A stretch of 64,000 nucleotides of DNA from positions 5,474,001 through 5,538,000 of the forward strand of contig NZ_CP080519.1 of the NCBI RefSeq assembly GCF_019468465.1, in the 5' to 3' direction. The notes under the pieces were generated by a model. It made no database searches, was not told the origin of the DNA, and worked only from the letters and a program-made list of their open reading frames with translations. Origin of the DNA: Amycolatopsis sp. DSM 110486 (GTDB taxonomy: Bacteria; Actinomycetota; Actinomycetes; Mycobacteriales; Pseudonocardiaceae). Of this stretch, positions 27,630 through 35,740 are shown in pieces. The position numbers were made by a program, and so were the translations under genes. The first letter of the stretch is position 1; each line of letters begins with the position of its first letter.

Positions 27630-28415
27630 TCACCCCGAGACATACCGCCCGCCCTTCACATCCCCCAATGGCACCAACCGCGGCAGGTCCAGCGCCTTCC
27701 CGTCCTCCACCGTCGACAGCAGCAGCGGCCGCCCGCCCACCGAAGCCTCGGCCAGGGTCACCGCGGCCCCGTACCCGTCCGACCCGACGGCGACCACCGT
27801 CTTGTCCGACGTCGGCAGCACGCCGGCCAGCAGCAGCACCAGCGAAAGCGACGGTCCGGACTCCGTGTGCGTCTGCTGCCCCGCGTCGGACCCGAACTTC
27901 GCGGTCACTGTCCGCCGCGGCAGGTGGGCGAGCAGCTCCGGCGGCAGAGTCACGACGCGCCGCCCCACCGTCACGCGCACCGCGCGCGTCGCCGAAGCAG
28001 CGTCGGAGACGAGCACCGTCACCGACCGGACGTCCGTCACCGTCCGCGACCCATTGCGGTCGCCCGGCACCGTCAGGTCCACACCGTGCCGGCCCGCCCG
28101 GAACACGGCCGGATGGTTACCGAACGACGTATCCACCTCCGCGAGCGCGAACGTCACCGCACGGCTGTCCCCGCGAACCTTCACCGTCACCCGCAGCATC
28201 GTGTTCTTGCCCGGCGGCAACATCGGCGACGACCCCGTCACCACCTGATCCAGATCCGCGCCCGCCAACTCGGCCGCCGAGAACGCCCGCGGATTCGCCA
28301 CGGCGCCGCCGACGCTCACCGACTTCTCGGCCGAGGTTGAGGCCGAAGCCGACGCCACCCCCGTCGCCCCGAACGACGCGACGACCACCGCAAGGACAAC
28401 GACGAGCCTGCGCAT
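27630..28415 (-). CDS. Secreted molybdopterin-oxidoreductase-like protein
   Basis: 261 residues with an N-terminal signal peptide (LVVVLAVVVASFGATGVASA). The first half (VSVGGAVANPRAFSAAELAG) resembles the start of sulfite-oxidase-type domains. The last part (GYGAAVTLAEASVGGRPLLL, then LPRLVPLGDVKGGRYVSG) is the ending of actinobacterial 'molybdopterin-dependent oxidoreductase' proteins. It is short and I do not see the cofactor-binding Cys, so it may be a non-catalytic relative. No neighbours suggest a partner. Confidence 0.6.
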   Translation of the reverse strand: MRRLVVVLAVVVASFGATGVASASASTSAEKSVSVGGAVANPRAFSAAELAGADLDQVVTGSSPMLPPGKNTMLRVTVKVRGDSRAVTFALAEVDTSFGNHPAVFRAGRHGVDLTVPGDRNGSRTVTDVRSVTVLVSDAASATRAVRVTVGRRVVTLPPELLAHLPRRTVTAKFGSDAGQQTHTESGPSLSLVLLLAGVLPTSDKTVVAVGSDGYGAAVTLAEASVGGRPLLLSTVEDGKALDLPRLVPLGDVKGGRYVSG

Positions 28416-28493
28416 CCGCGCCTCCCTCGACTGGTTCCGCCCGCAATCGCGGACAAGCGGGCGAAGTTTAGCCGCTTTCCCGGAGTTCGGGGT

Positions 28494-29387
28494 TCACTCG
28501 ACGCACAACGCCACCGCCTGCCTCCGTCGCCGCGAAACGGCGACACCCACGAGCACCACGACCATCCCCACCACCACCCGCGGCCCGATCTCCTCGCCCA
28601 GCACCACGGCGCCGAGCACCACCGACACCACCGGCAGCAGATACCCGACCGTCGCCGCCGTCGTCGGCCCCTCATCGGCAATCAGGCGGTAGTTCAAGTA
28701 GAACGTCACACCGGTCCCGAACACCCCGAGCACCACCACGGCCACCACCGACAACACCGTGACGTGCGGCGAAGACGACGAACCGACCGGCAACGCCAGC
28801 GCACTCAGCCCCGTCGCCGCCTGCAGCTGCGCGGCCGACAGGGCCAACGGCTCCGTCCCGCGACCCACGAGCTTCCGCCCCATGTACGCGTACGCGACCG
28901 CATAACTCACCGCCGCGCCGAGCAGCGCGAGCGAACCCCAGTTCGCCAGCCCGGTCTGCGTCCACGGCGCGAAGATCAGCAACGTCCCCGCAAACCCGAT
29001 CAGCAGACCCGCGAGCCGCGTCGGCCGGATGCCGCGCTCGCCGCCGAGCGCGAGGCCGATGAGCAGTGACCACAGGGGAGTGGTCGAGTTCAGCACGCCG
29101 GCCACGCCGGAGTCAACGGTCCGCTCGCCCATCGCGAACAACGCGAACGGCACCGCGTTGCACAACAACGCCGCGACCGTCAGCCGCCCCCATGTCGTCC
29201 GGTCCCGGGGCAGCTTCTGCCGCGCCGCCACCGCGAGTCCGAGCAGCACCAACGATCCGAGCGCGCACCGGATCACCGTCACGAACACCGGCGAAAAGCC
29301 TTCGAGGGCGAGTTTGATCCACAGGAACGTCGAGCCCCAGAGCACGGCCAGCGCCGCCATCCGCACCACTGTGCCGCTGCCGGACAC
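28494..29387 (-). CDS. EamA/DMT-family drug/metabolite transporter
   Basis: 297 residues, ten hydrophobic helices in two repeats. Repeat 1 begins ALAVLWGSTFLWIKLALEGF and repeat 2 LALLGAAVSYAVAYAYMGRK. EamA landmarks are LNSTTPLWSLLIG and LLPVVSVVLGAVVLGE. GTG 29387 is preceded by AGGGGGAG and is preferred to upstream frames lacking membrane character. Substrate unknown; such proteins usually export amino acids or metabolites. Confidence 0.88.
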   Translation of the reverse strand: MSGSGTVVRMAALAVLWGSTFLWIKLALEGFSPVFVTVIRCALGSLVLLGLAVAARQKLPRDRTTWGRLTVAALLCNAVPFALFAMGERTVDSGVAGVLNSTTPLWSLLIGLALGGERGIRPTRLAGLLIGFAGTLLIFAPWTQTGLANWGSLALLGAAVSYAVAYAYMGRKLVGRGTEPLALSAAQLQAATGLSALALPVGSSSSPHVTVLSVVAVVVLGVFGTGVTFYLNYRLIADEGPTTAATVGYLLPVVSVVLGAVVLGEEIGPRVVVGMVVVLVGVAVSRRRRQAVALCVE

Positions 29388-29487
29388 CCGCGCTCCCCCT
29401 GGTCGATTCGCTTTCCACGCTGCCCCAGCCCGATCGACAGGACAAGTGAAAGATCTTGGACGAATCGTTAAGGAGAGCTGGACAATG

Positions 29488-29883
29488 TCAGCCGGTGCCG
29501 CGCTCCTCCAAATACTGCTTCCCGACCTTCTTCGGCACCCGACAGAGCCACCCCTCGACGAGCGCCTCTTCAAGCGTCGGCAGATCGATCTCGGTCAGCC
29601 GCACGAGCACGGCCGGGTAGCCGTTGAAGTGCGGCGTGGTGAAGAAGACGCCCGGCTCGTCCGCCAGCAACGCCTCCTTCGCTCCGACATCCGGCACCCG
29701 AACCGCCAGCACGTCGCCCGCCGGCGCCGCGTCCCCGAGTGCGTCCAGATCGGTTTTGCGCAAGGGCCGCTCCCACGCGTACGCCTTGCCCTTGACACCC
29801 CACGACCGCGTATCCCTCTTGACGACCAGCTCCGTCCCCGGCAGCTGCGCCCCCAGTCGCGCCACGTCATCCCAAGTCGACAT
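29488..29883 (-). CDS. MmcQ/YjbR-family protein
   Basis: 131 residues: MSTWDDVARLGAQLPGTELV, then GKAYAWERPLRKTD, FFTTPHFNGYPAVLVRL and CRVPKKVGKQYLEE. This is the usual length and motif order of the YjbR domain (double-wing DNA-binding-like fold), often encoded by single genes. The role is unknown. Two copies of the 17-bp palindrome lie just upstream of its start. Confidence 0.85.
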   Translation of the reverse strand: MSTWDDVARLGAQLPGTELVVKRDTRSWGVKGKAYAWERPLRKTDLDALGDAAPAGDVLAVRVPDVGAKEALLADEPGVFFTTPHFNGYPAVLVRLTEIDLPTLEEALVEGWLCRVPKKVGKQYLEERGTG

Positions 29884-29944
29884 GCCGCCCAGGCTAACCC
29901 GGCTTCCCCCGCGCGGCCCCGTTTTTCGCCCGTCCACCAGCCCA

Positions 29945-30048
29945 TCGCCACTGAACGGCGAACGGCGCGAGCCGTCGCCACTGAACGGCGACAACCGTCA
30001 GCCTCCGGCGAAAACCCCGGCCGGACACCCATCGCCGCCAAACGGCAA
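29945..30048. repeat. Three copies of the dispersed 17-bp palindrome
   Basis: Copies at 29945-29961 and 29975-29991 (both TCGCCACTGAACGGCGA, identical) and 30032-30048 (TCGCCGCCAAACGGCAA). They sit between the mmcQ-like start and the methyltransferase stop, 21 bases after that stop on the minus strand. See the findings for the whole family. Confidence 0.8.
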
Positions 30049-30068
30049 CAGGCGCCCGGCCGAGAGAA

Positions 30069-30698
30069 TCACCGCTTCCGCGCCACCAATACAGTGTCGC
30101 GAATGGACACTTCGTGCCCCTCGATCACGTGCGCCCGCTCCCGCGCATCGGTCACCACGGACTCCCACGACTCGTCCAACGTCGCCGCCACGTCTTCCGC
30201 CAGGAAGAACATGTCCGGCACGTTCGGCCGATGCGCGGCGCCCTCCACGTCCGTCGGGTGGTGGCCGACGATGAGCAACGTCCCGCCCGGCGCCACCGCG
30301 TCCGCGAGCCGCGCGAAGATCGGCACGCGCTGGGCGGTCGGCAGGTGCAGGAAGTGCGACGTGACGAGGTCGTACTTCTCGTCGGGCACCCACGTAGTGA
30401 GGTCGGTCGTGAGCCACCGGATCCGGTCGCCCAGACCCAGCTCGGACGCCTGCGCCGCACCCCGGTCGAGGGCGGTGGCCGCGAAGTCCGCCGCCGTCAC
30501 GCGCCAGCCGTTCTGCGCGAGCCACAACGCGTCGCCGCCTTCGCCGGAGCCGGCGTCGAGCGCGCTGCCCGGCAGTAGGTCGGCGGCCTCCGTCACGAGC
30601 TGCGCGTTGGGCCGCCCGCTCCAGATCGCGGGCTTCGATCGGTACCGCTCGTCCCAGGAATCCTGGTCGAACGGGACTTCTTCGTGCTGCTCAGCCAT
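30069..30698 (-). CDS. Class I SAM-dependent methyltransferase
   Basis: 209 residues. N-terminal FDQDSWDERYRSKPAIWSGR is the hallmark of a common actinobacterial small-molecule methyltransferase group (Tellurite-resistance TehB-like). SAM site ALDAGSGEGGDALWLAQNG, then TAADFAATALDRGA and VAPGGTLLIVGHHP. ATG 30698 lies 2 bases after the stop of the TrxR-like gene, so the two form an operon. Confidence 0.87.
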   Translation of the reverse strand: MAEQHEEVPFDQDSWDERYRSKPAIWSGRPNAQLVTEAADLLPGSALDAGSGEGGDALWLAQNGWRVTAADFAATALDRGAAQASELGLGDRIRWLTTDLTTWVPDEKYDLVTSHFLHLPTAQRVPIFARLADAVAPGGTLLIVGHHPTDVEGAAHRPNVPDMFFLAEDVAATLDESWESVVTDARERAHVIEGHEVSIRDTVLVARKR

Positions 30699-30700
30699 CG

Positions 30701-31705
30701 TCACACCCCGTGCTTCGTCGAGCCGCCGACCAGCGCGGCAACCTGTCGTTCCATTTCGTGCGCGAAAGGCTCCCGCGCGCGTCGTACGTCCTCGGCCACG
30801 AGATCGCCGTTGATCACCGCGCCGGCCGTCAGCCCGGCCGCCGCGGCAACGACGACCTGCGACTTCATGTCGGTCACGTTCCCGGCCACCCACACCCCGG
30901 GCACCGAGGTGGCGCCGTTCGCGTCGGCCGGCACCGAGCTGCCGATCACGTGCCCGTCGACCTCGAGCTCCACGGGCTCCAGCCCCAGCGACACGAGCAC
31001 GTCGGCCCGCGCCGTGAACCGCGGCGCGACCACCACGGCCTCCCGCGCCACCACCTCGCCCGAGCGCAGCACGACTCCGGTGAGCGCGTCGTCTTCCACG
31101 CGAAGCGCTGCCACCTCGCCGTCGACGACGCGGATCCCGCGCGCGGTCAGCTGCGCGAGCTGTTCCTCGTCGAACGCAGCCGTGTGCCGGAAAACGACGA
31201 CGTCGTCCGACAGCTGCCGCCACATCAGCGCCTGATGGACGGCCATCGGGCTCGTCGCCAGCACGCCGATCGCCTGGTCACGCGCCTCCCAGCCGTGGCA
31301 GTACGGGCAGTGCAGCACGTCGCGGCCCCACCGCTCGGCGACGCCCGGGACGTCCGGCAGCTCGTCGACGAGCCCCGTTGCCACCAGGAGGCGACGCGCC
31401 CGCGTGGTCCTCCCATCGGCGAGAGTCACGGCGAACCCGCCGCCGTCCAGCGCGACGGCCGCGGTCACCGCGCCGGCCACGATCTCGCCCCCGTACCCGA
31501 TAACCTCTTCGCGCCCGGCAGCCAGCAGCTCGCCGGGCGGCGTGCTTTCGCGGGCGAGGTAGTTGTGCACATGGCCGGCCGGAGCGTTGCGCGGCTCGCC
31601 GGCGTCCACCACCAGCACGGAACGCCGTGAGCGCGCAAGCGCCACCGCGCCGCTGAGGCCCGCGGCGCCGCCGCCGACCACTACGACGTCGTAGTTCTCG
31701 TTCAC
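30701..31705 (-). CDS. Thioredoxin-reductase-like FAD/NAD(P) oxidoreductase
   Basis: 334 residues. The FAD motif is VVVVGGGAAGLSGAVALARS, the redox pair is CPYCHGWEARD near residue 140 and the C-terminal FAD contact is VWVAGNVTDMKSQVVVAAAA. This is the thioredoxin reductase fold with CPYC instead of the CATC of true TrxB, as in actinobacterial oxidoreductases encoded next to XRE-cupin regulators. Followed by a methyltransferase and divergent from the XRE-cupin gene that probably controls it. Confidence 0.88.
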   Translation of the reverse strand: MNENYDVVVVGGGAAGLSGAVALARSRRSVLVVDAGEPRNAPAGHVHNYLARESTPPGELLAAGREEVIGYGGEIVAGAVTAAVALDGGGFAVTLADGRTTRARRLLVATGLVDELPDVPGVAERWGRDVLHCPYCHGWEARDQAIGVLATSPMAVHQALMWRQLSDDVVVFRHTAAFDEEQLAQLTARGIRVVDGEVAALRVEDDALTGVVLRSGEVVAREAVVVAPRFTARADVLVSLGLEPVELEVDGHVIGSSVPADANGATSVPGVWVAGNVTDMKSQVVVAAAAGLTAGAVINGDLVAEDVRRAREPFAHEMERQVAALVGGSTKHGV

Positions 31706-31795
31706 CTGGTCCTCCTGTAGTTCGTCCCTCCTCTCGGACTATCCGCAGATCTCGCCGACTTGACAAATACGTTTGCCGAAGTAGCAAATGGAGAC

Positions 31796-32389
31796 ATGGA
31801 CGGTGAACTCCCGGACGTCGACGGCGTCCTCGAATCGGTGGGCCCGCGGCTGCGCGCCCTCCGTCAGCAGAACAACGCCACGCTCGCCCAGCTGTCGGAG
31901 ACCACCGGCATCTCGGTGAGCACGCTGTCGCGCCTCGAATCCGGCCAGCGCAAGCCGACGCTCGAACTCCTGCTCGCCCTTGCGCGTGCCCACCAGGTGC
32001 CGCTCGACGAGCTCGTCGGCACCGCGCCGACCAGTGACCCACGGCTGCACGAGAACTCCTTCGTGCGCCACGGCATCACGTTCTTTCCGCTCACGCGCCG
32101 GCCCGGCGGGCTGCGCGCGTACAAGCAGATCTTCCCGCCGCACTGGCCCGACACGGACCCCGATCCGCGCGTGCACGAGGGGTACGAATGGGCCTATGTC
32201 CTTTCCGGACAGTTGCGGCTCATCCTCGGCGAGCACGACGTGATCCTCAAACCGGGTGAAGTCGTGGAGTTCGACACGCACGTTCCGCATTGGTTCGGCA
32301 ACCCCGGCAACGTGCCGTGCGAGGTTCTCGCCCTTTTCGGGCCACAGGGCGAGCGGTTCCACGTCCGCGCCCGGCCGGCGTCCTCTTGA
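31796..32389 (+). CDS. XRE-family regulator with C-terminal cupin sensor
   Basis: 197 residues. HTH LRALRQQNNATLAQLSETTG followed by ISVSTLSRLESGQRKPTLEL; cupin domain about 100-190 with YEWAYVLSGQLRLILGEHDV and VPHWFGNPGN. Typical of regulators adjacent to redox or detoxification genes. It is divergent from the TrxR-like gene. I chose ATG 31796; a TTG at 31760 would add 12 residues but overlaps a TTGACA box. The gap holds TTTGC/GCAAA half-sites (31772-31788) that may be its operator. Confidence 0.85.
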   Translation: MDGELPDVDGVLESVGPRLRALRQQNNATLAQLSETTGISVSTLSRLESGQRKPTLELLLALARAHQVPLDELVGTAPTSDPRLHENSFVRHGITFFPLTRRPGGLRAYKQIFPPHWPDTDPDPRVHEGYEWAYVLSGQLRLILGEHDVILKPGEVVEFDTHVPHWFGNPGNVPCEVLALFGPQGERFHVRARPASS

Positions 32390-32420
32390 CACATACCCAT
32401 ATGGGAATACGATGGTGGGC
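32386..32420 (+). promoter_or_regulatory. ArsR-gene promoter with operator between -35 and -10
   Basis: TTGACA at 32386-32391, then TACGAT at 32408-32413 (16-base spacing). The palindrome CCCATATGGG (32396-32405) occupies the spacer. The GTG at 32421 lies 7 bases past the -10, which suggests a leaderless transcript. A bound repressor would block polymerase directly. Confidence 0.6.
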
Positions 32421-32828
32421 GTGGCACGAGCAGCGACGACGACCGACGTGTTCAACGCCGTGGCCGAACCGCGGCGACGGGAGATTCTCGATGTGCTCGC
32501 CGGTGGCGAGTACCCCGTGAACGACCTCGTCCGGCTGCTCGGCATGGGGCAGCCGCAGGTGTCGAAACACCTGCGCGTGCTGCGCGAAGTGGGCGCGGTC
32601 GACGTCCGGGACGAAGGACGTCAGCGCTTGTACCGGCTCAACGGCCGTGCCCTGAAGCCGATCCACGACTGGGTGCGGCAGTTCGAGCGCTCCTGGGAGG
32701 AGCGGTTCGAGCTGCTGGATTCCGTGCTGGAGGAACTCGAACGCACCGACGACCGATCCACGGGCGAGGAGAGCGACCATGACCGAGACGACAACGGGCA
32801 CGGCGAAGGTGACCCTGCCGGCCGATGA
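32421..32828 (+). CDS. ArsR-family repressor
   Basis: About 135 residues. Winged helix TDVFNAVAEPRRREILDVLA, then VRLLGMGQPQVSKHLRVLRE and RRLYRL-type wing. It lacks the Cys pairs of metal sensors, as usual for the subgroup paired with AHSA1/SRPBCC proteins. GTG 32421 is preferred because a promoter ends just before it; ATG 32412 is the longer choice. Overlaps the next gene by 50 bases. Confidence 0.85.
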   Translation: MARAATTTDVFNAVAEPRRREILDVLAGGEYPVNDLVRLLGMGQPQVSKHLRVLREVGAVDVRDEGRQRLYRLNGRALKPIHDWVRQFERSWEERFELLDSVLEELERTDDRSTGEESDHDRDDNGHGEGDPAGR

Positions 32829-33273
32829 CCAGATCCTGATCACCCGCGAGTTCGCCGCCCCGCGGCACCTCGTCTACCGCGCGTGGACCACACCTGAGCT
32901 GGTCAAACGCTTCTGGGCGGGCCACCGCGGCACCATGCGGTCCGTCGAGATCGACCTGCGCGTCGGCGGCCGGTGGCGCTACGTTCTCGACGCCAACGGC
33001 GGCTTCGAGGTCGCGTTCCACGGCGAGTACCGCGAGATCGTCCCGAACGAACGCATCGTCAGCAGCGAGGTCTACGAAACCCCCGGCGCGTCCGACGAGG
33101 ACGCCGCCATCACCACCACGACGTTCACCGGCTCGGGCGACCGCACCAGCCTGTCGATCCTCATGGAGACTGGCAGCCGGGAAGTCCGCGACGCCATCAT
33201 CGAGTCCGGTATGGAGGGTGGCATGCAGGAGCAGATGGACCTGCTGGAGGAGCTGGCCGCCTCGCTTGCCTGA
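32779..33273 (+). CDS. SRPBCC/AHSA1-domain protein
   Basis: 164 residues: ILITREFAAPRHLVYRAWTT, then PELVKRFWAGHRG, GGRWRYVLDANGGFEVAFHG and the C-terminal helix EQMDLLEELAASL. This is the lipid-binding-like Bet v 1 fold often encoded directly after an ArsR repressor. The 50-base overlap with arsR suggests coupled translation. Ligand unknown. Confidence 0.87.
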   Translation: MTETTTGTAKVTLPADDQILITREFAAPRHLVYRAWTTPELVKRFWAGHRGTMRSVEIDLRVGGRWRYVLDANGGFEVAFHGEYREIVPNERIVSSEVYETPGASDEDAAITTTTFTGSGDRTSLSILMETGSREVRDAIIESGMEGGMQEQMDLLEELAASLA

Positions 33274-33331
33274 CTCGCGAATCTGTTCTGCGGCACCGGA
33301 TTCTGCCCGGCTTCGAGTCCGGTGTCGCGAA

Positions 33332-33368
33332 GGGACCCACCGTGTCGAAAGCGGACACGATGGGTCCC
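33332..33368 (+). terminator. Hairpin after the ArsR-SRPBCC operon
   Basis: A 15-bp stem with one mismatch (33332-33346 with 33354-33368) and a 7-base loop in the gap before the convergent SDR gene. Confidence 0.65.
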
Positions 33369-33421
33369 GCCTCGCCGAATGGCACGACGGGTCCCGCCGC
33401 GCCGAGCGGGCGCGCGACGGC

Positions 33422-34144
33422 TCAGGTCTGGGCCGTCGGCCGAACCACGATCTCGTTCACGTCCACCGCCGCCGGCTGGCTCACGGCGTAAGCGATGGCG
33501 TCCGTAACGGCCGAAGCCGGGATGCCCAGCTGCTCGCTCGCCGCACGCGCCGCCGCCTGCGTCTCGGGGTCGCCGCCCTGGTCGGCGAGCTCGGAGTGCG
33601 TGAAGCCCGGGCTGACGATGGTGACGCGGATGTTCGTGTTCTCCTGGCGCAGGCCTTCGGAAAGCGCCCGCACCCCGAACTTCGTCGCGCAGTACACGGC
33701 CGCCGTCGGGTCCACGCGCAGGCCGGACGTCGACGCGACATTCACGATGTGCCCCCCGGTTTCGCCCATCAGCGGCAACACGGCGGCGATCCCGTGCAGC
33801 GTGCCGCGCAGGTTCACGTCGATCATGCGGTTCCAGTCGTCGACGCGGAGCTTGTCCAGAGTGGACAGCGGCATCACGCCGGCGTTGTTCACCAGCACGT
33901 CCACTCGGCCGTGGGTCTCGTGCGCGGCCGCCACGAACGCGCGCACGCTCTCCAGGCTGGTCACGTCCAGTTGCCGGAAGTCGGCATCACCGCCGTTCGC
34001 GCGGACTTTCTCCGTGAGCGCCGCGAGCCGGTCGGTGCGGCGCGCGCCTAGGACGACGTGGTGACCGTCGGCGGCCAGGCGCAGCGCGGTGGCCTCCCCG
34101 ATGCCGCTGCTCGCGCCTGTGATCAGCGTGATCTTGCCGTTCAT
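33422..34144 (-). CDS. Short-chain dehydrogenase/reductase (classical SDR)
   Basis: 240 residues. The cofactor motif is LITGASSGIGEATAL with GARRTDR following beta-2 (suggests NADPH), then NNAGVM, catalytic Ser in VNVASTSGLR and YCATK as the Tyr-x-x-x-Lys pair. GAGGAG precedes ATG 34144. Close to YdfG-type reductases. The divergent or downstream XRE regulator at 34261 lies on the same strand, 116 bases upstream. Confidence 0.9.
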   Translation of the reverse strand: MNGKITLITGASSGIGEATALRLAADGHHVVLGARRTDRLAALTEKVRANGGDADFRQLDVTSLESVRAFVAAAHETHGRVDVLVNNAGVMPLSTLDKLRVDDWNRMIDVNLRGTLHGIAAVLPLMGETGGHIVNVASTSGLRVDPTAAVYCATKFGVRALSEGLRQENTNIRVTIVSPGFTHSELADQGGDPETQAAARAASEQLGIPASAVTDAIAYAVSQPAAVDVNEIVVRPTAQT

Positions 34145-34260
34145 GCGTACTCCTCGTGAGGTCTGCGCGGTCGTGGGGACCGTCGTGACCTCGAGGCTGC
34201 CCGCGGCGAAACGCCTCCGGAAGGACGCCGTTGCCTAGGAGTGGCACACCCTGGCCGGGC

Positions 34261-35082
34261 TCATCGCCGCAGGTCGGCCACCTCGTGCAACGACCCCAGC
34301 AACGCCAGCGCGTCGGCACTCGCGCTGTTCGGCTCCGCGATGCCCACCAGCAGGTACTGGCCGGACGCGTCGCGCACGTCGAACGTCTGGTAGTCCAGCA
34401 CGATCCGCCCGACGGCGGGGTGGTGGAACGTCTTGCGCGTACCCGCGAGCCCCTTCACACCGTGGTTTCGCCACAGAACGGCGAATTCCTCGCTCGTGGC
34501 CAGCAGCTCGTCCACGAGCTCGCCGACCTCCTCGCGGTCGTAGCCGCTCGCGAGCCGCAACGCATCGACGGCGCTGGCCACGATGTCGTCCCACTCCACG
34601 AACAGCTCGCGCGCTGCCGGGTCGTCGAACAGCGTGCGCACCATGTTCGCCGGCTTGCCGACGGGGGACAGGAGCGCGTCGGCGAGCTCGTTGGTCGCCA
34701 GCAGGTCGAGGCGCCGATTGGCGACGTATGTGACCGCGTTGGGGAAGGTGTCCATGAGCCGCAGCAGCTCGGGGGAGACGTCGTCGCGCCGGTGGTCCGG
34801 CACACGCGGCACGAGCCCGGCGAGGCGGTAGGCGTGCCAGAGGCCATCGGCGTTCAGCCGCAGCGCCCGCCCGATCGCGTCCAGCACCGGCCCGGACGGG
34901 TTGCGCTCGCGCCCCTGCTCGAGGCGCGCGTAGTAGTCCGCGCTGACGCCCGCCAGCACCGCGACCTCCTCGCGCCGCAGCCCGCTCACCCTCCTCGGGC
35001 GATGACTGGTCACGCCCGCGTCCTCGGGCGCCAGCCGGGCCCGCTGCGCGCGCAGGAATTCTCCCAGCTCGTTGCCGCTCAC
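34261..35082 (-). CDS. XRE-family regulator with MmyB-like ligand domain
   Basis: 273 residues. HTH LRREEVAVLAGVSADYYARL followed by EQGRERNPSGPVLDAIGRAL; the C-terminal half (about 100-270: NAVTYVANRRLDLLATNELA, then FHHPAVGRIVLDYQ) is the MmyB-like PAS-related domain thought to bind a small ligand. In many actinobacteria such regulators control a neighbouring SDR gene, here immediately downstream. Start GTG 35082. Confidence 0.87.
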   Translation of the reverse strand: MSGNELGEFLRAQRARLAPEDAGVTSHRPRRVSGLRREEVAVLAGVSADYYARLEQGRERNPSGPVLDAIGRALRLNADGLWHAYRLAGLVPRVPDHRRDDVSPELLRLMDTFPNAVTYVANRRLDLLATNELADALLSPVGKPANMVRTLFDDPAARELFVEWDDIVASAVDALRLASGYDREEVGELVDELLATSEEFAVLWRNHGVKGLAGTRKTFHHPAVGRIVLDYQTFDVRDASGQYLLVGIAEPNSASADALALLGSLHEVADLRR

Positions 35083-35234
35083 GTCACCACGGTACCGGGC
35101 GCTCCGGCTTCCCGACGGTGCTGTCCAAGCGGTATCACCGCAGGCAGAACGGGCTTTGGATCTGGCGAAACTCCGCAATGGCCAAAGGGAATCCGACGTC
35201 ACCGGCAAGCGGCTGGCGCCTCGCCGAGGTCGTT

Positions 35235-35275
35235 GCCGGAAATCGGCGACACCGAGGTCAGCGCCGATTTCCGGC
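35235..35275. terminator. Inverted repeat after the YqeY-like gene
   Basis: A perfect 14-bp stem, GCCGGAAATCGGCG at 35235-35248 and its complement at 35262-35275, with a 13-base loop. It lies 25 bases past the YqeY stop on the minus strand. The rest of the 217-base gap up to 35299 shows nothing else. Confidence 0.6.
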
Positions 35276-35299
35276 CCGCGGTCGTCGCCGGATCCAACC

Positions 35300-35656
35300 T
35301 CAGGAGGCCGGCTCCAGGTGCTGCCTCAGCACGTCGGCTTCCGCGTGCAGCCGCTCCGCGGCCTCGGTCCGGCCGAGCCTCTCGTACTCGTCCGCGGCAG
35401 TCGTGCGCTCCAGCACCTCGTTCTCGACGATCGCGCGCACATCGGCTTCCGTCAGATCACGACGCTCGGCCTCGGCGGCGCCGACACCCAGCGCCGCACC
35501 CACGACGTGTTCCGTCCCGGTCGCCGTGGACAGCTGATCGGCCGGCACGGCCTCGGCGTTGTCGATCGCCGCCAGTGCCGAGCGCAGGGCGGTGGTGGCG
35601 ACGCGGTCGCGGTTCTTGAGTGCCGTCGTCAGGCCGGCACGAAGGCTGGCGCGCAT
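35300..35656 (-). CDS. GatB/YqeY-domain protein
   Basis: 118 residues, MRASLRAGLTTALKNRDRVA to HAEADVLRQHLEPAS. Helical, with the LRSALAAIDNAEA and ADVRAIVENEVLERTTAADE stretches of the YqeY family (a tRNA-amidotransferase tail-like fold). It is shorter than typical YqeY proteins (about 150). Role unknown. Confidence 0.75.
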   Translation of the reverse strand: MRASLRAGLTTALKNRDRVATTALRSALAAIDNAEAVPADQLSTATGTEHVVGAALGVGAAEAERRDLTEADVRAIVENEVLERTTAADEYERLGRTEAAERLHAEADVLRQHLEPAS

Positions 35657-35740
35657 AGTGAGAATTCCATCCGGGAGTCGGAACGAACGATCCCGACGCT
35701 AGCAGCCGAGCACCACCTCAAGCGCGCCATTTTCGCGACG

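Noticed and set aside
33305..33330. tRNA-like TTCGAGTCC near 33.3 kb
   Set aside because: No cloverleaf could be formed around it; no anticodon stem and no acceptor pairing.
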